Shown in pieces: positions 1 to 6,980 of a stretch of 32,196 nucleotides of DNA. Position 1 is the first letter of the stretch. Every line of letters begins with the position of its first letter. Under the pieces are notes generated by a model, which ran no database searches, was not told where the DNA came from, and saw only the letters and a program-made list of their open reading frames with translations. The DNA is from Phycisphaerales bacterium (lineage in GTDB: Bacteria > Planctomycetota > Phycisphaerae > SM23-33): the NCBI GenBank assembly GCA_003171235.1, contig PMYM01000203.1, positions 7,880-40,075 of the forward strand. The letters are read 5' to 3'. Both the position numbers and the translations under genes were made by a program.

Positions 1-50
1 GTCTGGTAGTACCGCCGGCGGATCCACTCTTGGAATACCTTGATTTCCAT
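1..50 (-). CDS. 5' end of a gene leaving the window (possible MazG-like nucleotide pyrophosphohydrolase)
   Basis: Only the first 16 codons are inside the window; they read MEIKVFQEWIRRRYYQ. The ATG at 50 is preceded on the minus strand by an AAGGA Shine-Dalgarno motif about six bases away, which supports a real start. The gene lies downstream of aroC on the same strand and may be its operon partner, although an inverted repeat (101-191) separates them. The FQEWIRRRYY start resembles N-termini of short MazG-like proteins, but 16 residues cannot establish this, so the product is a guess and only the presence of a start is supported. Confidence 0.5.
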   Translation of the reverse strand, partial: MEIKVFQEWIRRRYYQ

Positions 51-100
51 CGCTTGTCCTTGGTTTTGCTTTACCGATGCAATGATCGCAAGGGAACATG

Positions 101-191
101 GTTAATCGGTGACTCGGTTAATCAGTTAATCAGGAGTCAGGCTTGGCATATGCTTTTCCCGATCAACTGATTAACTGATCAACCGATTAAC
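101..191. repeat. Inverted repeat of GTTAATCAGTTAATC type after aroC
   Basis: The left arm (101-131) is built from GTTAATCGGT and GTTAATCAGT units. The right arm (161-191) is its reverse complement over 31 bases with about five mismatches, across a 29-base spacer. The right arm ends five bases from the aroC stop codon at 197. The same unit recurs at 1462-1499 and 17594-17679. In RNA from either strand this would fold into a long hairpin. No U-tract follows, so it is not a canonical intrinsic terminator. Confidence 0.75.
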
Positions 192-196
192 ATTCT

Positions 197-1405
197 CTAT
201 TTGGTGTACTGCCCCTGATGCCGCGGCTGGGCAAGCTCCTGCCACTTGGGGTCGATCCGGGCGACGCCGTGCCAGCCGCGGGCCAGGTACAGGGCGTCCA
301 GCACGCAGACGGCCACCATGCTCTCGGCCACGGGGTAGATGCGCGGGCAGATGGTTATGTCGCGGCGGGTGATGGCCGCCAGCTTCTTTTGCTCCAGCGT
401 CATCATGTCCACCGTGTCCTGCTCCTTGGAGATGGTGGGGGTGGGCTTGACGGCCAGGCGCATCACCAGGTCCTCGCCGTTGGACATGCCGCCCAAAAAG
501 CCGCCGCAGTGGTTGGTGCGGAATCGCACCTTGCCCTGCTGCAGGAACGGCTGGTCGTTCCACTGGCTGCCCAGGGCGGAGGCGGCATCCCAGCCGGCGC
601 CGAATTCCAGTGCGGCCACCGCCCCGATGGACATCAGCCCGTGGGCGATGGTGGCCTTGAGCTTGTCGAATACCGGTTCGCCCAGCCCGGCGGGCACGCC
701 GCGGGCGATGATCTCGATGGCCCCGCCGGCCGTGTCGCCCGCCTCGCGCACCTTCAGCAGGTCGGCGATCATTTTTTCCGCCATCGGCAGGTCGCAGCAG
801 TTGAGGTCGTTGGCGCGGTAGTTGGCCTTGACCTCCTGAAAGTCCATGGTGCCGGCCGAGACGCTGCGGCCCTTGATGCCGTGGCTCTCGATGACGTGGG
901 CCAGCACTTCGACGCCCTCGCGGGCGAGGATCTGCTTTGCCACGGCCCCGCCGGCCACTCTTCCGACGGTCTCGCGCCCGCTGGCACGCCCGGCGCCGCA
1001 CCAGTCGCCGTGCTCGCCGTACTTGTAGAAGAAGTTCAGCTCGGCGTGGGCCGGGCGGACGACGTCCTTGACCTGGCGGTACTGTTCGACGTGTATGTCC
1101 TGGGTGTCCACGTTGCGGATCAAGAGGCCCACCGGCGCCCCGGTGGTCAGGCCCTCTAGCAGGCCCGAGACCACCTCCACCTGGTCGGTCTCCTTGCGCG
1201 GCGAGTCGAGCTTGCTTTGGCCGGGGCGGCGCTTGTCCAACTCGCGCTGGATCTGGGCCACGTCCAGCTTCATCCCGGGCGGCACGCCGTTGACGATGCA
1301 GAACAGCGACCCGCCCACGCCCCCGGAATCCTTGCTGGCGTGGTAGCCGTAACTCTCGCCGCAGGTGGTGATCTGGAAAACTCTGCCGAATGTGTTGCCC
1401 AGCAT
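197..1405 (-). CDS. aroC: Chorismate synthase (AroC), with altered catalytic motif
   Basis: Converts 5-enolpyruvylshikimate-3-phosphate to chorismate, the last common step of aromatic amino acid synthesis; the family uses reduced FMN and is cytoplasmic. The 402 residues match the family length of about 360-400. Visible family blocks are RRPGQS (59-64), RKETDQVEVVSG (70-81), RPAHAE (117-122) and SNGEDLVMRLAVKPTPTI near residue 300. The ATG at 1405 has a clear AAAGGAG site eight bases upstream. Two deviations stand out: the N-terminal GESHG is GESYG (16-20), losing one of the two invariant histidines, followed by a short insertion; and the usual RGGGRSSARET reads CGAGRASGRET (136-146). The second histidine (His120) is kept. 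It lies downstream of aroF on the same strand with a 272-base repeat-filled gap. The family is certain; activity is not. Confidence 0.95.
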   Translation of the reverse strand: MLGNTFGRVFQITTCGESYGYHASKDSGGVGGSLFCIVNGVPPGMKLDVAQIQRELDKRRPGQSKLDSPRKETDQVEVVSGLLEGLTTGAPVGLLIRNVDTQDIHVEQYRQVKDVVRPAHAELNFFYKYGEHGDWCGAGRASGRETVGRVAGGAVAKQILAREGVEVLAHVIESHGIKGRSVSAGTMDFQEVKANYRANDLNCCDLPMAEKMIADLLKVREAGDTAGGAIEIIARGVPAGLGEPVFDKLKATIAHGLMSIGAVAALEFGAGWDAASALGSQWNDQPFLQQGKVRFRTNHCGGFLGGMSNGEDLVMRLAVKPTPTISKEQDTVDMMTLEQKKLAAITRRDITICPRIYPVAESMVAVCVLDALYLARGWHGVARIDPKWQELAQPRHQGQYTK

Positions 1406-1461
1406 GTGCGATCTCCTTTGTTTTTATCCCAGCCCGGAATCACTCCGGATCAAAACGACAG

Positions 1462-1499
1462 GTGAATCGGTGAATCAGTTAATCGGTTAATCAGTTTGT
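1462..1499. repeat. Single array of TTAATCGGT-type units in the aroF-aroC gap
   Basis: Four to five degenerate eight-base units of the form GTGAATCG, GTTAATCA and GTTAATCG stand head to tail. This is the same family as the arms at 101-191 and 17594-17679. No inverted partner is seen within the gap. Confidence 0.65.
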
Positions 1500-1518
1500 C
1501 CTAGTTTCGTGTCTCGAT

Positions 1519-1676
1519 CGTTTTCCAAAAGTTCTAATCTCCAATATTCTAAATCCTAAACCATGTTCAAAACACCCAAGCACAAGAAGAACAAGCCTTG
1601 GCGAAGGTTTTCCTTTTGGCATTTGGCGTTTGGGTCATTGTTTAGGATTTAGGGTTTAGGATTTAGAGTTTTCCTT
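1519..1676. repeat. Inverted repeat of CTAAATCCTAAACC type directly after aroF
   Basis: The right arm (1640-1670) is made of GTTTAGGATTTAG units read on the plus strand and ends next to the aroF stop codon (1678-1680). The left arm (about 1531-1562) carries the complement, with a 12-base exact core TAAATCCTAAAC (1549-1560). The inner spacer holds another short-period run, TTTGGCATTTGGCGTTTGGG (1615-1634). The segment is much more AT-rich than the flanking genes and lies between aroF and aroC. Confidence 0.65.
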
Positions 1677-1677
1677 T

Positions 1678-2697
1678 CTATGCTTCACGTCCCACGGCGG
1701 CGGCGATCTTCCGCAGGCTGGCCATCACCTCTTCCAGGGCGGCCGGGGTGATGGACTGGGCGCCGTCGGAGAGGGCGTGCTCGGGGTCGAGGTGCACCTC
1801 CAGCAAGAGGCCGTCGGCCCCGGCGGCGACGGCGGCGCGGCACATGGCCGGCACCAGGTGGGAGTGCCCCGTGCCGTGGGAGGGGTCCACCAGCACCGGC
1901 AGGTGGGTCCGCTCCAGCAGTTCGGGCACCACCGCCAGGGGCAGGGTGTTGCGGACGTAGTCCTCGAAGGTGCGGATGCCGCGCTCGCACAGCATCACCT
2001 GGCGGTTGCCGCCGTTAATGATGTATTCCGCCGCCAGCAGCCACTCCTCCAGCATGGCCGATGGCCCGCGCTTCAGCAGCACGGGCTTGTTGACCTTGCC
2101 GGCCGCCTCCAGTAGCGGGTAGTGCTGCATGTTGCGGGCGCCGATCTGGATGACGTCGGCCACCTCGACCAGGGCGGCTAGTTCCTCCACGCCGGTGGCC
2201 TCGGAGACGATGGCCAGGCCGGTGAGCTTGCGGGCCTCAACCAGCACGTCGAAGCCCTTTTCGCGCAGGCCCTGGAAGGAGTAGGGGCTGGTGCGGGGCT
2301 TGTACACGCCGCCGCGCAGGCCGACGCAGCCGGCGCGGGCGGCCAGTTCGGCCACGCGCAAGAAACCCTCGCGGCTCTCGACGCTGCAGGGCCCGGCGAT
2401 GACGCCGATCCGCCGCCCGCCCATGGGGAAGCCCGCCGGGCCGATGGCGATCTCGGTCTTGGTGGCCTTGACCTCGGTGCTGGCCATCTTGTAGGGCGAA
2501 AGGATCGGCACCACGCGCTCGACCATGGGGGCGTTCTCGATGGCGCCCTTGTCCACCGTACGCTTGTCGCCGATGCAGGCCACCACCGTGCGGTCGGTGC
2601 CGGAAATCACGTGTTCCTTCAGGCCGAAATCCTGCACCAGGGCCACCACGTGCTGCACTTGCTCGGGGGTGGCGCCGGGTTTCATAACGACGATCAT
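1678..2697 (-). CDS. aroF: 3-deoxy-7-phosphoheptulonate (DAHP) synthase, type I-beta with N-terminal regulatory domain
   Basis: Condenses phosphoenolpyruvate and erythrose-4-phosphate to DAHP, the first step of the shikimate pathway; cytoplasmic and metal-dependent. The 339-residue protein has an N-terminal ferredoxin-like domain (about 1-70, starting MIVVMKPGATPEQV), as in Thermotoga-type enzymes, where it mediates feedback inhibition by aromatic amino acids. The catalytic barrel shows IAGPCSVE (100-107, metal-binding Cys104), GGVYKPRTSPYSFQG (129-143, with the PEP lysine), PSHGTGH, and LLLEVH followed by DPE, which supply the remaining metal ligands. All catalytic motifs look intact. The ATG at 2697 has a TAGGAG site about six bases upstream. 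It precedes aroC on the same strand, so the first and last steps of the pathway are neighbours here. Confidence 0.96.
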   Translation of the reverse strand: MIVVMKPGATPEQVQHVVALVQDFGLKEHVISGTDRTVVACIGDKRTVDKGAIENAPMVERVVPILSPYKMASTEVKATKTEIAIGPAGFPMGGRRIGVIAGPCSVESREGFLRVAELAARAGCVGLRGGVYKPRTSPYSFQGLREKGFDVLVEARKLTGLAIVSEATGVEELAALVEVADVIQIGARNMQHYPLLEAAGKVNKPVLLKRGPSAMLEEWLLAAEYIINGGNRQVMLCERGIRTFEDYVRNTLPLAVVPELLERTHLPVLVDPSHGTGHSHLVPAMCRAAVAAGADGLLLEVHLDPEHALSDGAQSITPAALEEVMASLRKIAAAVGREA

Positions 2698-2973
2698 GAC
2701 AGGCTCCTATTGTCTTGGGATCGGCCGGTGTCCTGGGGCTAATGGCAGCGGATGCCGGAGACAGCGCGGGTTAGCCTCACCAGGCCCAGCGGGAATATAT
2801 GTAGTGACGCCGGGGCAGACGATCCGGCCCAAACACACCGGGCGCAAAGAGGCCCCTTGGCCCGCCCAGCGCCCGTGCACACTCCGGATTGTTCAAGAGA
2901 GTAGCCATCGGTCGGTTCGAACCGTCAGCGGGGTATTATAACCCATTCCTCGTTCGAAGGGGAACTCCGATCT
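2698..2973. other. Gene-free start of the aroF upstream region
   Basis: No open frame in this stretch has both a ribosome binding site and a recognisable product. It must hold the aroF promoter, but no convincing -35/-10 pair was found on the minus strand. A 12-base palindrome CGGTTCGAACCG lies at 2913-2924. It ends at the inverted repeat beginning near 2974. Confidence 0.5.
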
Positions 2974-3218
2974 ACACCAAGATTCTACGCAGAGGCGCAG
3001 AGAGCGCAGAGGATCGCAGAGAGAACATGATGATTGAGGCTGTCCAACAATCCATGGCAACCGGGCGTTTATAAGCCCACTGTTTGGACGGCGTCTATCG
3101 GCGCCGATCAGGAGTGGCGGCCTAAGAATCAAGGATCAAAGAGTTGTTTACCGGTATTTCCCAAACAACTCTTGGTGTTCTCTGCGTCCTCTGCGCCTCT
3201 GCGTAGAGTCTTGGTTAA
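2974..3218. repeat. Inverted repeat of ACGCAGAGGCGCAGAG type behind the ABC transporter
   Basis: The left core (2976-3002) and right core (3189-3215) are inverted copies over 27 bases with one mismatch, built on CGCAGAG units. Further CGCAGAG or CTCTGCG units extend each arm inward to 3022 and 3178. The outer right edge lies 20 bases from the ABC ATPase stop codon (3239). The spacer of about 190 bases contains no gene. Translated pieces of this repeat are a frequent source of spurious ORFs in environmental genomes. This could be a small non-autonomous mobile element or a long RNA hairpin; the sequence does not decide. Confidence 0.75.
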
Positions 3219-3238
3219 AACAGACCGCCAATCTACAA

Positions 3239-3958
3239 TTAGAGCAATTCCCGCTTGTCGATCTGGAGCAGGCGCGACACTTCGGCGCCGGCCGGCTGGA
3301 GGCGGATGTCCTCCAGGCGGCCGATCTGCACCAGCCTGCCCGCCGCCAGGATGCCCACGCGGTCGGCCACCAGGGCGGCCTCGGCCAGGCTGCTGCAGAC
3401 GTGTATGGTGGTGGCGCCGAAATCCTTGTGGGCCCGGCGGAGCTGCTGGCAGACTTCGCGCCGACCGGGTTCGTCCAGGGCGCCGACCGGCTCGTCCAGC
3501 AGCAGCAGGTCGGGGTGGGCGGCCAGCGCCCTGCCCAGGGCGACCAGGCGGGCCTGGCCGGCCGACAACTCTCCCGGCCGGCGGTCCAGCAGGTTGCCCA
3601 GGCCCAGGCTGCGGATGATGGGGTCGGCCAGATCGCGGGCCTGCCGGCGCGACAGCCCGCGCAGGCGCGGGGCGAACATCAGGTTGGCCCGCACGCTCAG
3701 GTGGGGGAACAGCAACGACTGCTGCGGCAGGTAGCCAACTTTCCGCTGGTGGGGGGCCAGGTGCGTCACGTCGCGGTCGCCCAGGCGGATGCGCCCCGAC
3801 TCGCTCCGCCGCAGCCCGCACAGGCACTCCAGGAGCAGGCTCTTGCCCGAGCCGGTCGGCCCCAGCAGCACGAAATACTCGCCGTTGGCGACGCGCAAGG
3901 TAACTTCCCGCAGCCAGAAGTCGCCCACGCGCAAGCTCAGGCTGTCCAGGGCCAGCAT
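3239..3958 (-). CDS. ABC transporter ATP-binding protein, ModC-like, short form without H-loop histidine
   Basis: Nucleotide-binding subunit expected to energise the membrane protein encoded just upstream. The 239-residue protein has Walker A GPTGSGKS (33-40), Q-loop YLPQQ (76-80), signature LSAGQ (131-135, usually LSGGQ) and Walker B LLLLDEP (151-157). Where relatives have TTIHVTHD, this protein has TTIHVCSS (183-190), so the switch histidine expected at position 189 is serine. It lacks the C-terminal MOP/TOBE regulatory domain of full-length ModC (about 350 residues). The ATG overlaps the permease TGA by one base (TGATG), implying translational coupling. Similarity is to the molybdate/tungstate/sulfate group; the substrate is not established, and no binding-protein gene is in the window. 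Confidence 0.88.
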   Translation of the reverse strand: MLALDSLSLRVGDFWLREVTLRVANGEYFVLLGPTGSGKSLLLECLCGLRRSESGRIRLGDRDVTHLAPHQRKVGYLPQQSLLFPHLSVRANLMFAPRLRGLSRRQARDLADPIIRSLGLGNLLDRRPGELSAGQARLVALGRALAAHPDLLLLDEPVGALDEPGRREVCQQLRRAHKDFGATTIHVCSSLAEAALVADRVGILAAGRLVQIGRLEDIRLQPAGAEVSRLLQIDKRELL

Positions 3959-4809
3959 CAGGACCACTTCCTTCCCGGCGCCAGGGCGTGCACTGCCAGC
4001 AGGGCCGCCCCGGCCAGCACCATCATGATTGCCGTGGCGGCGATGGCGAATTCCAGGTTCCCGCTGGACAGTTCCAGGTAGATGTGCGTGGACATGGTTT
4101 CGACCTTGACCTGGGCCGAAGCCAGCAGGACCAGCATCGGCCCGAACACCCCCAGCGCCCGCGCCCAGGCCACGACGCCTCCGGCCACCAGGCCGTTGCG
4201 GGCCAGCGGCAGCGTCACCTTCCGGAAGGCCTGCCACCGGGTGCAGCCCAGGGTGAGGGCGGTCTGCTCCAGAGAGCGGTCCACCTCCAGGAAGGCGGTC
4301 TTGGCCGAGCGGACGGCGTACGGCACGCACAAGAAGAACTGGCAGAGCACGATGCCAAACGTGGACTGCAGGCTCCAGCCGCCGGCCTTGAGGCCCGACT
4401 CGATTGTCTGCCCTGTCCCGGTGGATAGGAACATCACCAGCGAAAGGCCGATTATCACCGGCGGCACCACCAGCGGCATGTCCACGATGGCGTCGGCCAA
4501 GGCCCGCCCGGGAAAGCGGTAGCGGGCCAGGGCGTAGCCGGCCGGCACGGCGAAGATCATCACCGCCGCCAGCGTCAGCAGCGAACTGGTCAGGCTGAGC
4601 TGCATGGCGGCAAGGATTTCGGGCGAGCCGGCCAGATACACCACGTGCCGCAACGACAGCGACTCGTACGACAGGCTCGAGGCGAACAGCGCCACGATCA
4701 GGCCCACCAGCAGGGCCAGCATCCCCAGCGACACTACCGAGAGAAAGTGAAACCTGGGGCCGGCGGGGCTGGTTCGATTGTCGTGACGGTCGCTCATGTG
4801 CGGCGACAT
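3958..4809 (-). CDS. ABC transporter permease, ModB/CysW-like
   Basis: Integral membrane subunit of a binding-protein-dependent importer. About six hydrophobic segments are visible, starting with LSVVSLGMLALLVGLIVALF. The cytoplasmic EAA-type loop reads LEQTALTLGCTRWQAFRKVTLP, and the PLVVPPVIIGLSLVMFLSTG segment is typical of molybdate-type permeases. The start is uncertain: ATG at 4809 (283 residues) or ATG at 4797 (279 residues), neither with a good Shine-Dalgarno site. A longer frame back to 4902 would read through a dyad and the divergent gene's leader and is not favoured. It is coupled to the ATPase gene by a one-base overlap and is divergent from the amidohydrolase pair. The usual periplasmic binding protein gene is missing nearby. 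Confidence 0.85.
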   Translation of the reverse strand: MSPHMSDRHDNRTSPAGPRFHFLSVVSLGMLALLVGLIVALFASSLSYESLSLRHVVYLAGSPEILAAMQLSLTSSLLTLAAVMIFAVPAGYALARYRFPGRALADAIVDMPLVVPPVIIGLSLVMFLSTGTGQTIESGLKAGGWSLQSTFGIVLCQFFLCVPYAVRSAKTAFLEVDRSLEQTALTLGCTRWQAFRKVTLPLARNGLVAGGVVAWARALGVFGPMLVLLASAQVKVETMSTHIYLELSSGNLEFAIAATAIMMVLAGAALLAVHALAPGRKWS

Positions 4810-4810
4810 C

Positions 4811-4836
4811 TTACATTTTGCCCGCGGGAAATGTAA
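4811..4836. promoter_or_regulatory. Candidate operator: 26-base dyad between divergent transporter and amidohydrolase genes
   Basis: TTACATTT (4811-4818) and AAATGTAA (4829-4836) are perfect inverted half-sites around a CCCGCGGG palindrome (4821-4828). The site sits one base upstream of the possible permease start at 4809 and about 90 bases upstream of the amidohydrolase start, where a shared regulator would bind. It does not match the ModE site known from Escherichia coli. The half-sites are seen; the regulatory role is inferred. Confidence 0.5.
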
Positions 4837-4877
4837 AGTCGCGGTTTGGCGGCGCAGCTTTTCAACCTGCGCCTGAA

Positions 4878-4900
4878 GGAACAGGTTACAAACCTGTTCC
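4878..4900 (+). promoter_or_regulatory. Perfect hairpin in the leader of the amidohydrolase operon
   Basis: GGAACAGGTT and AACCTGTTCC form a perfect ten-base-pair stem with the loop ACA, ending five bases before the AAGAAGGAG ribosome binding site (4905-4913) of the gene at 4925. An additional AACCTG at 4864-4869 could pair with the CAGGTT strand instead, so two exclusive folds are possible. No U-tract follows. It could be a leader switch or simply a small repetitive palindrome. Confidence 0.5.
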
Positions 4901-4924
4901 ACCTAAGAAGGAGTCGCCAGAGTC

Positions 4925-5680
4925 ATGGAGTTCTTCGACTGCAACGTCTTCTACGGCCTGAGCGTGGCCCAGAGCCAGATGCTGCCGGTGCCGACGGTGG
5001 GGCAGCTTCAAACGGCTCTGGCGGAGGCCGGCGTGGCCAAGGCCGTCGTCTGGCGGATCGAGCAGCACACGGGCGCCATGATGACGGCCAACCGGGTGCT
5101 GGCCGAGGATATCCGCGGCGCCGACAACCTCTACGGCACCTGGAGCATTTTGCCCTCGCACACCCACGAAATGCCGGCGCCTGACGAACTGCCCCCGCTG
5201 ATGAAGGCCAACCGCATCATCGGCTGGCGGCTGATGCCCAAGATGGGCCGGTATTTCGCCCGGGCCTTCGTGCTGGGCGACTACTTCAAGGTCGCCGTCG
5301 AGCGCAAGATTCCGGTTTTCATCTCCACCGCCCACGGCGCCCGGCCGGAGGACCTGGAGGACATCCTCAAGGCCTTCCCCCAGCTGACCGTGGTGCTGAC
5401 CTACGCCAGCGATTGGCCCAGCGACCGGGCCTACCGGCCATTCGTCAAGGAGTGGCCAAATCTCCACATCGACCTGTCCTACTGCATCGGCGACGCCGCC
5501 ATCGAGTCGTTCTGCCAGGAGTACGGCCCCTCGCGGCTGCTCTACGGCAGCAACTTCCCCGACTGCTACTTCGGCGGGCTGATGCAGATGGTGCGGCATG
5601 CGGGCATTCCCATTGCCGACCGGGAAGCAATCGCCGGCGGCAACCTGGGGCGGATCGTCCAGGAGGTGCGGCTTGATTAA
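4925..5680 (+). CDS. Amidohydrolase-2-fold protein lacking metal ligands (probable non-catalytic partner)
   Basis: The 251 residues follow the amidohydrolase-related TIM-barrel layout of PF04909-type proteins. The N-terminal strand that should read DxHxHxG is FDCNVFYG (4-11), with neither histidine of the HxH motif, and the C-terminal strand usually reading FGSDFP is YGSNFPD (207-213), with Asn210 in place of the conserved aspartate. The fold landmarks are recognisable, but the usual metal site is gone. The ATG has an AAGAAGGAG site nine bases upstream. Its stop lies inside the start region of the next gene, an intact relative, so the two are translationally coupled and may form a heteromeric enzyme. 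The alternative is a divergent enzyme that does not use this metal site. The frame is undamaged, so it is not a decaying pseudogene. Confidence 0.85.
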   Translation: MEFFDCNVFYGLSVAQSQMLPVPTVGQLQTALAEAGVAKAVVWRIEQHTGAMMTANRVLAEDIRGADNLYGTWSILPSHTHEMPAPDELPPLMKANRIIGWRLMPKMGRYFARAFVLGDYFKVAVERKIPVFISTAHGARPEDLEDILKAFPQLTVVLTYASDWPSDRAYRPFVKEWPNLHIDLSYCIGDAAIESFCQEYGPSRLLYGSNFPDCYFGGLMQMVRHAGIPIADREAIAGGNLGRIVQEVRLD

Positions 5681-6563
5681 CCCCCGTTCCAAACTGGCGG
5701 CGGAATTCTTCGAGCACGGCAAGCTCAAGAGCTGCCCCATTTTCAATTTCCACGCCCACATGCACGACTGCTTCGGCCTGTTCATGCCGCGCAAGACCCC
5801 CGAGGGCATGATCCAGGCCATGCAGGAAACCAACACCCTGATGAGCTTCTTCTGCGGGCACGAGGGCATGCTGGTGCCGCAGGTGGGCGTGCAGCCGGAC
5901 ATCGACGCGGTGCGGAAATATCCCGATTACTTCCGCTCATACCACATCGTGATGGCCCGCTACCTGGACGTGCAGGCCGACCTGGCGCGGATGCGTCAGC
6001 ACGCCGACGTCTTCATGGGTTTTAAGTTCCACGGCGACTGGTTTGAGGTTCCCATCACCCGCGACGACCTCAAGCCCTACTGGGAATACGCCAACGAGCA
6101 TCACATGGTGGTGCTGGCCCACACCTGGGGCACCAGCAAGTACGACGGCCCCGACCAGGTGGCCCAGATCCTCTCGCGCTACCCCAACGTGGTGATCGCC
6201 GGGGCCCACGGCTTCCACGACGCCTGGGAGCGGGCGCCCGAGGTGGCCAACGCCTTCCCCAATTACTACTTCGAGCTGACGGCCGTGCTGGATAACCGCG
6301 GGGCCCTGGAGATGTTCCTGGAGCGGGCCCGCAACGGCTCGCGGCAGGTGCTGTTCGGCTGCGACCTGCCGTGGTTCTCGCTGCACCACGGCATCGGGGC
6401 GGTGCTGTCGGCCGAGATGAGCGACGAGGACCGGCGGAACATTTTTTACCGTAACGGTGTCCGCCTCTTGAAGCGGTACGACTGGTTTGCGCCGATCTGG
6501 CATGCCCGCGGCAGCGGCGAATCCATCGACGACATCTGCCGCCTGGCCCCGGCGCCCAAGTAG
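5673..6563 (+). CDS. Metal-dependent amidohydrolase, amidohydrolase-2 family
   Basis: Predicted cytoplasmic TIM-barrel hydrolase or decarboxylase of PF04909 type; substrate unknown. Metal-ligand candidates are intact: FHAH (His27, His29), FKFHGDW (His120), VLAHTWG (His150), GAHG (His179) and LFGCDLP (Asp231). The start is taken as TTG at 5673, because an AGGAGGTG site sits four bases upstream and no in-frame ATG lies between there and the HAH motif; this gives 296 residues. It overlaps the end of the preceding gene by eight bases, a coupled arrangement. Paired with a degenerate relative and divergent from an ABC importer, it may act on the imported compound, but nothing in the sequence names that compound. 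Confidence 0.88.
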   Translation: MINPRSKLAAEFFEHGKLKSCPIFNFHAHMHDCFGLFMPRKTPEGMIQAMQETNTLMSFFCGHEGMLVPQVGVQPDIDAVRKYPDYFRSYHIVMARYLDVQADLARMRQHADVFMGFKFHGDWFEVPITRDDLKPYWEYANEHHMVVLAHTWGTSKYDGPDQVAQILSRYPNVVIAGAHGFHDAWERAPEVANAFPNYYFELTAVLDNRGALEMFLERARNGSRQVLFGCDLPWFSLHHGIGAVLSAEMSDEDRRNIFYRNGVRLLKRYDWFAPIWHARGSGESIDDICRLAPAPK

Positions 6564-6591
6564 GTCGGGCAGGCCTGAGCGACGCTATTCG

Positions 6592-6916
6592 AGGCCCAGC
6601 GGGCCGAAAGATGTTAGCCGGGGGTGTAGCGCCCCGAGCGCAGTCGAGGGACGCGAAACCCCCGGTAACGGGCTCTCCGGAATTCCAGAGGCAGTGCCTT
6701 GATTGGCCCAAGGGTTTGCGTTGATCTGCCGATGGTGTGATTTTCTGAGGGGTCTTTAGCAAAGCTCATCACAGCATCGCGAGCCAGATCAAATCCGCGC
6801 GCAGGTCCAGCCGGTCGCTCTGCATCACCTTCCGGCCGGTTTCCGGGGGCTGCGCCGCGCCCGGCTGCGCCGTGCTTGCTCCACCCCCGGCTACCATCTT
6901 TCGGCCCGTCGGGCCT
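6592..6916. repeat. Inverted pair of AGGCCCxxCGGGCCGAAAGAT repeats filling a gene-free gap
   Basis: Positions 6592-6626 and 6882-6916 are inverted copies over 35 bases with three mismatches, sharing GGGCCGAAAGATG and TAGCCGGGGGTG. Each copy continues inward to a complementary CCCCCGG (near 6660 and 6844), so each can also fold on itself with a variable GC-rich centre. The interval holds no credible gene. This and the 60 bases to 6980 make up the roughly 417-base space between the amidohydrolase gene and the convergent gene ending at 6981. Similar 'GGGCCGAAAGAT...CCGGGGGTG' blocks are, to my recollection, common in planctomycete genomes; a search would confirm that. Confidence 0.7.
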
Positions 6917-6980
6917 GGATTGTGCAAATGGCTGGCCCCCTCCCTCGTTGTGGTTAGCCCTCCTTGGTTCAGGGGCCCTT

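Noticed and set aside
1545..1670. Telomere-like CCTAAA repeat or CRISPR array
   Set aside because: Units are degenerate and adjacent without unique spacers, and they form an inverted pair like other short-period elements here.
2905..2930. GGTTCGAACC resembling the T-loop of a tRNA or an att site
   Set aside because: It is just a 12-base palindrome (CGGTTCGAACCG); no acceptor, D or anticodon arm can be fitted around it.
4811..4836. ModE binding site for a molybdate transporter
   Set aside because: The dyad does not match the known ModE half-site, so it is reported only as an unassigned operator candidate.
3958..4902. Permease start at 4902
   Set aside because: It would translate the operator-like dyad and the leader of the divergent gene, and adds 31 or more residues with no family match.
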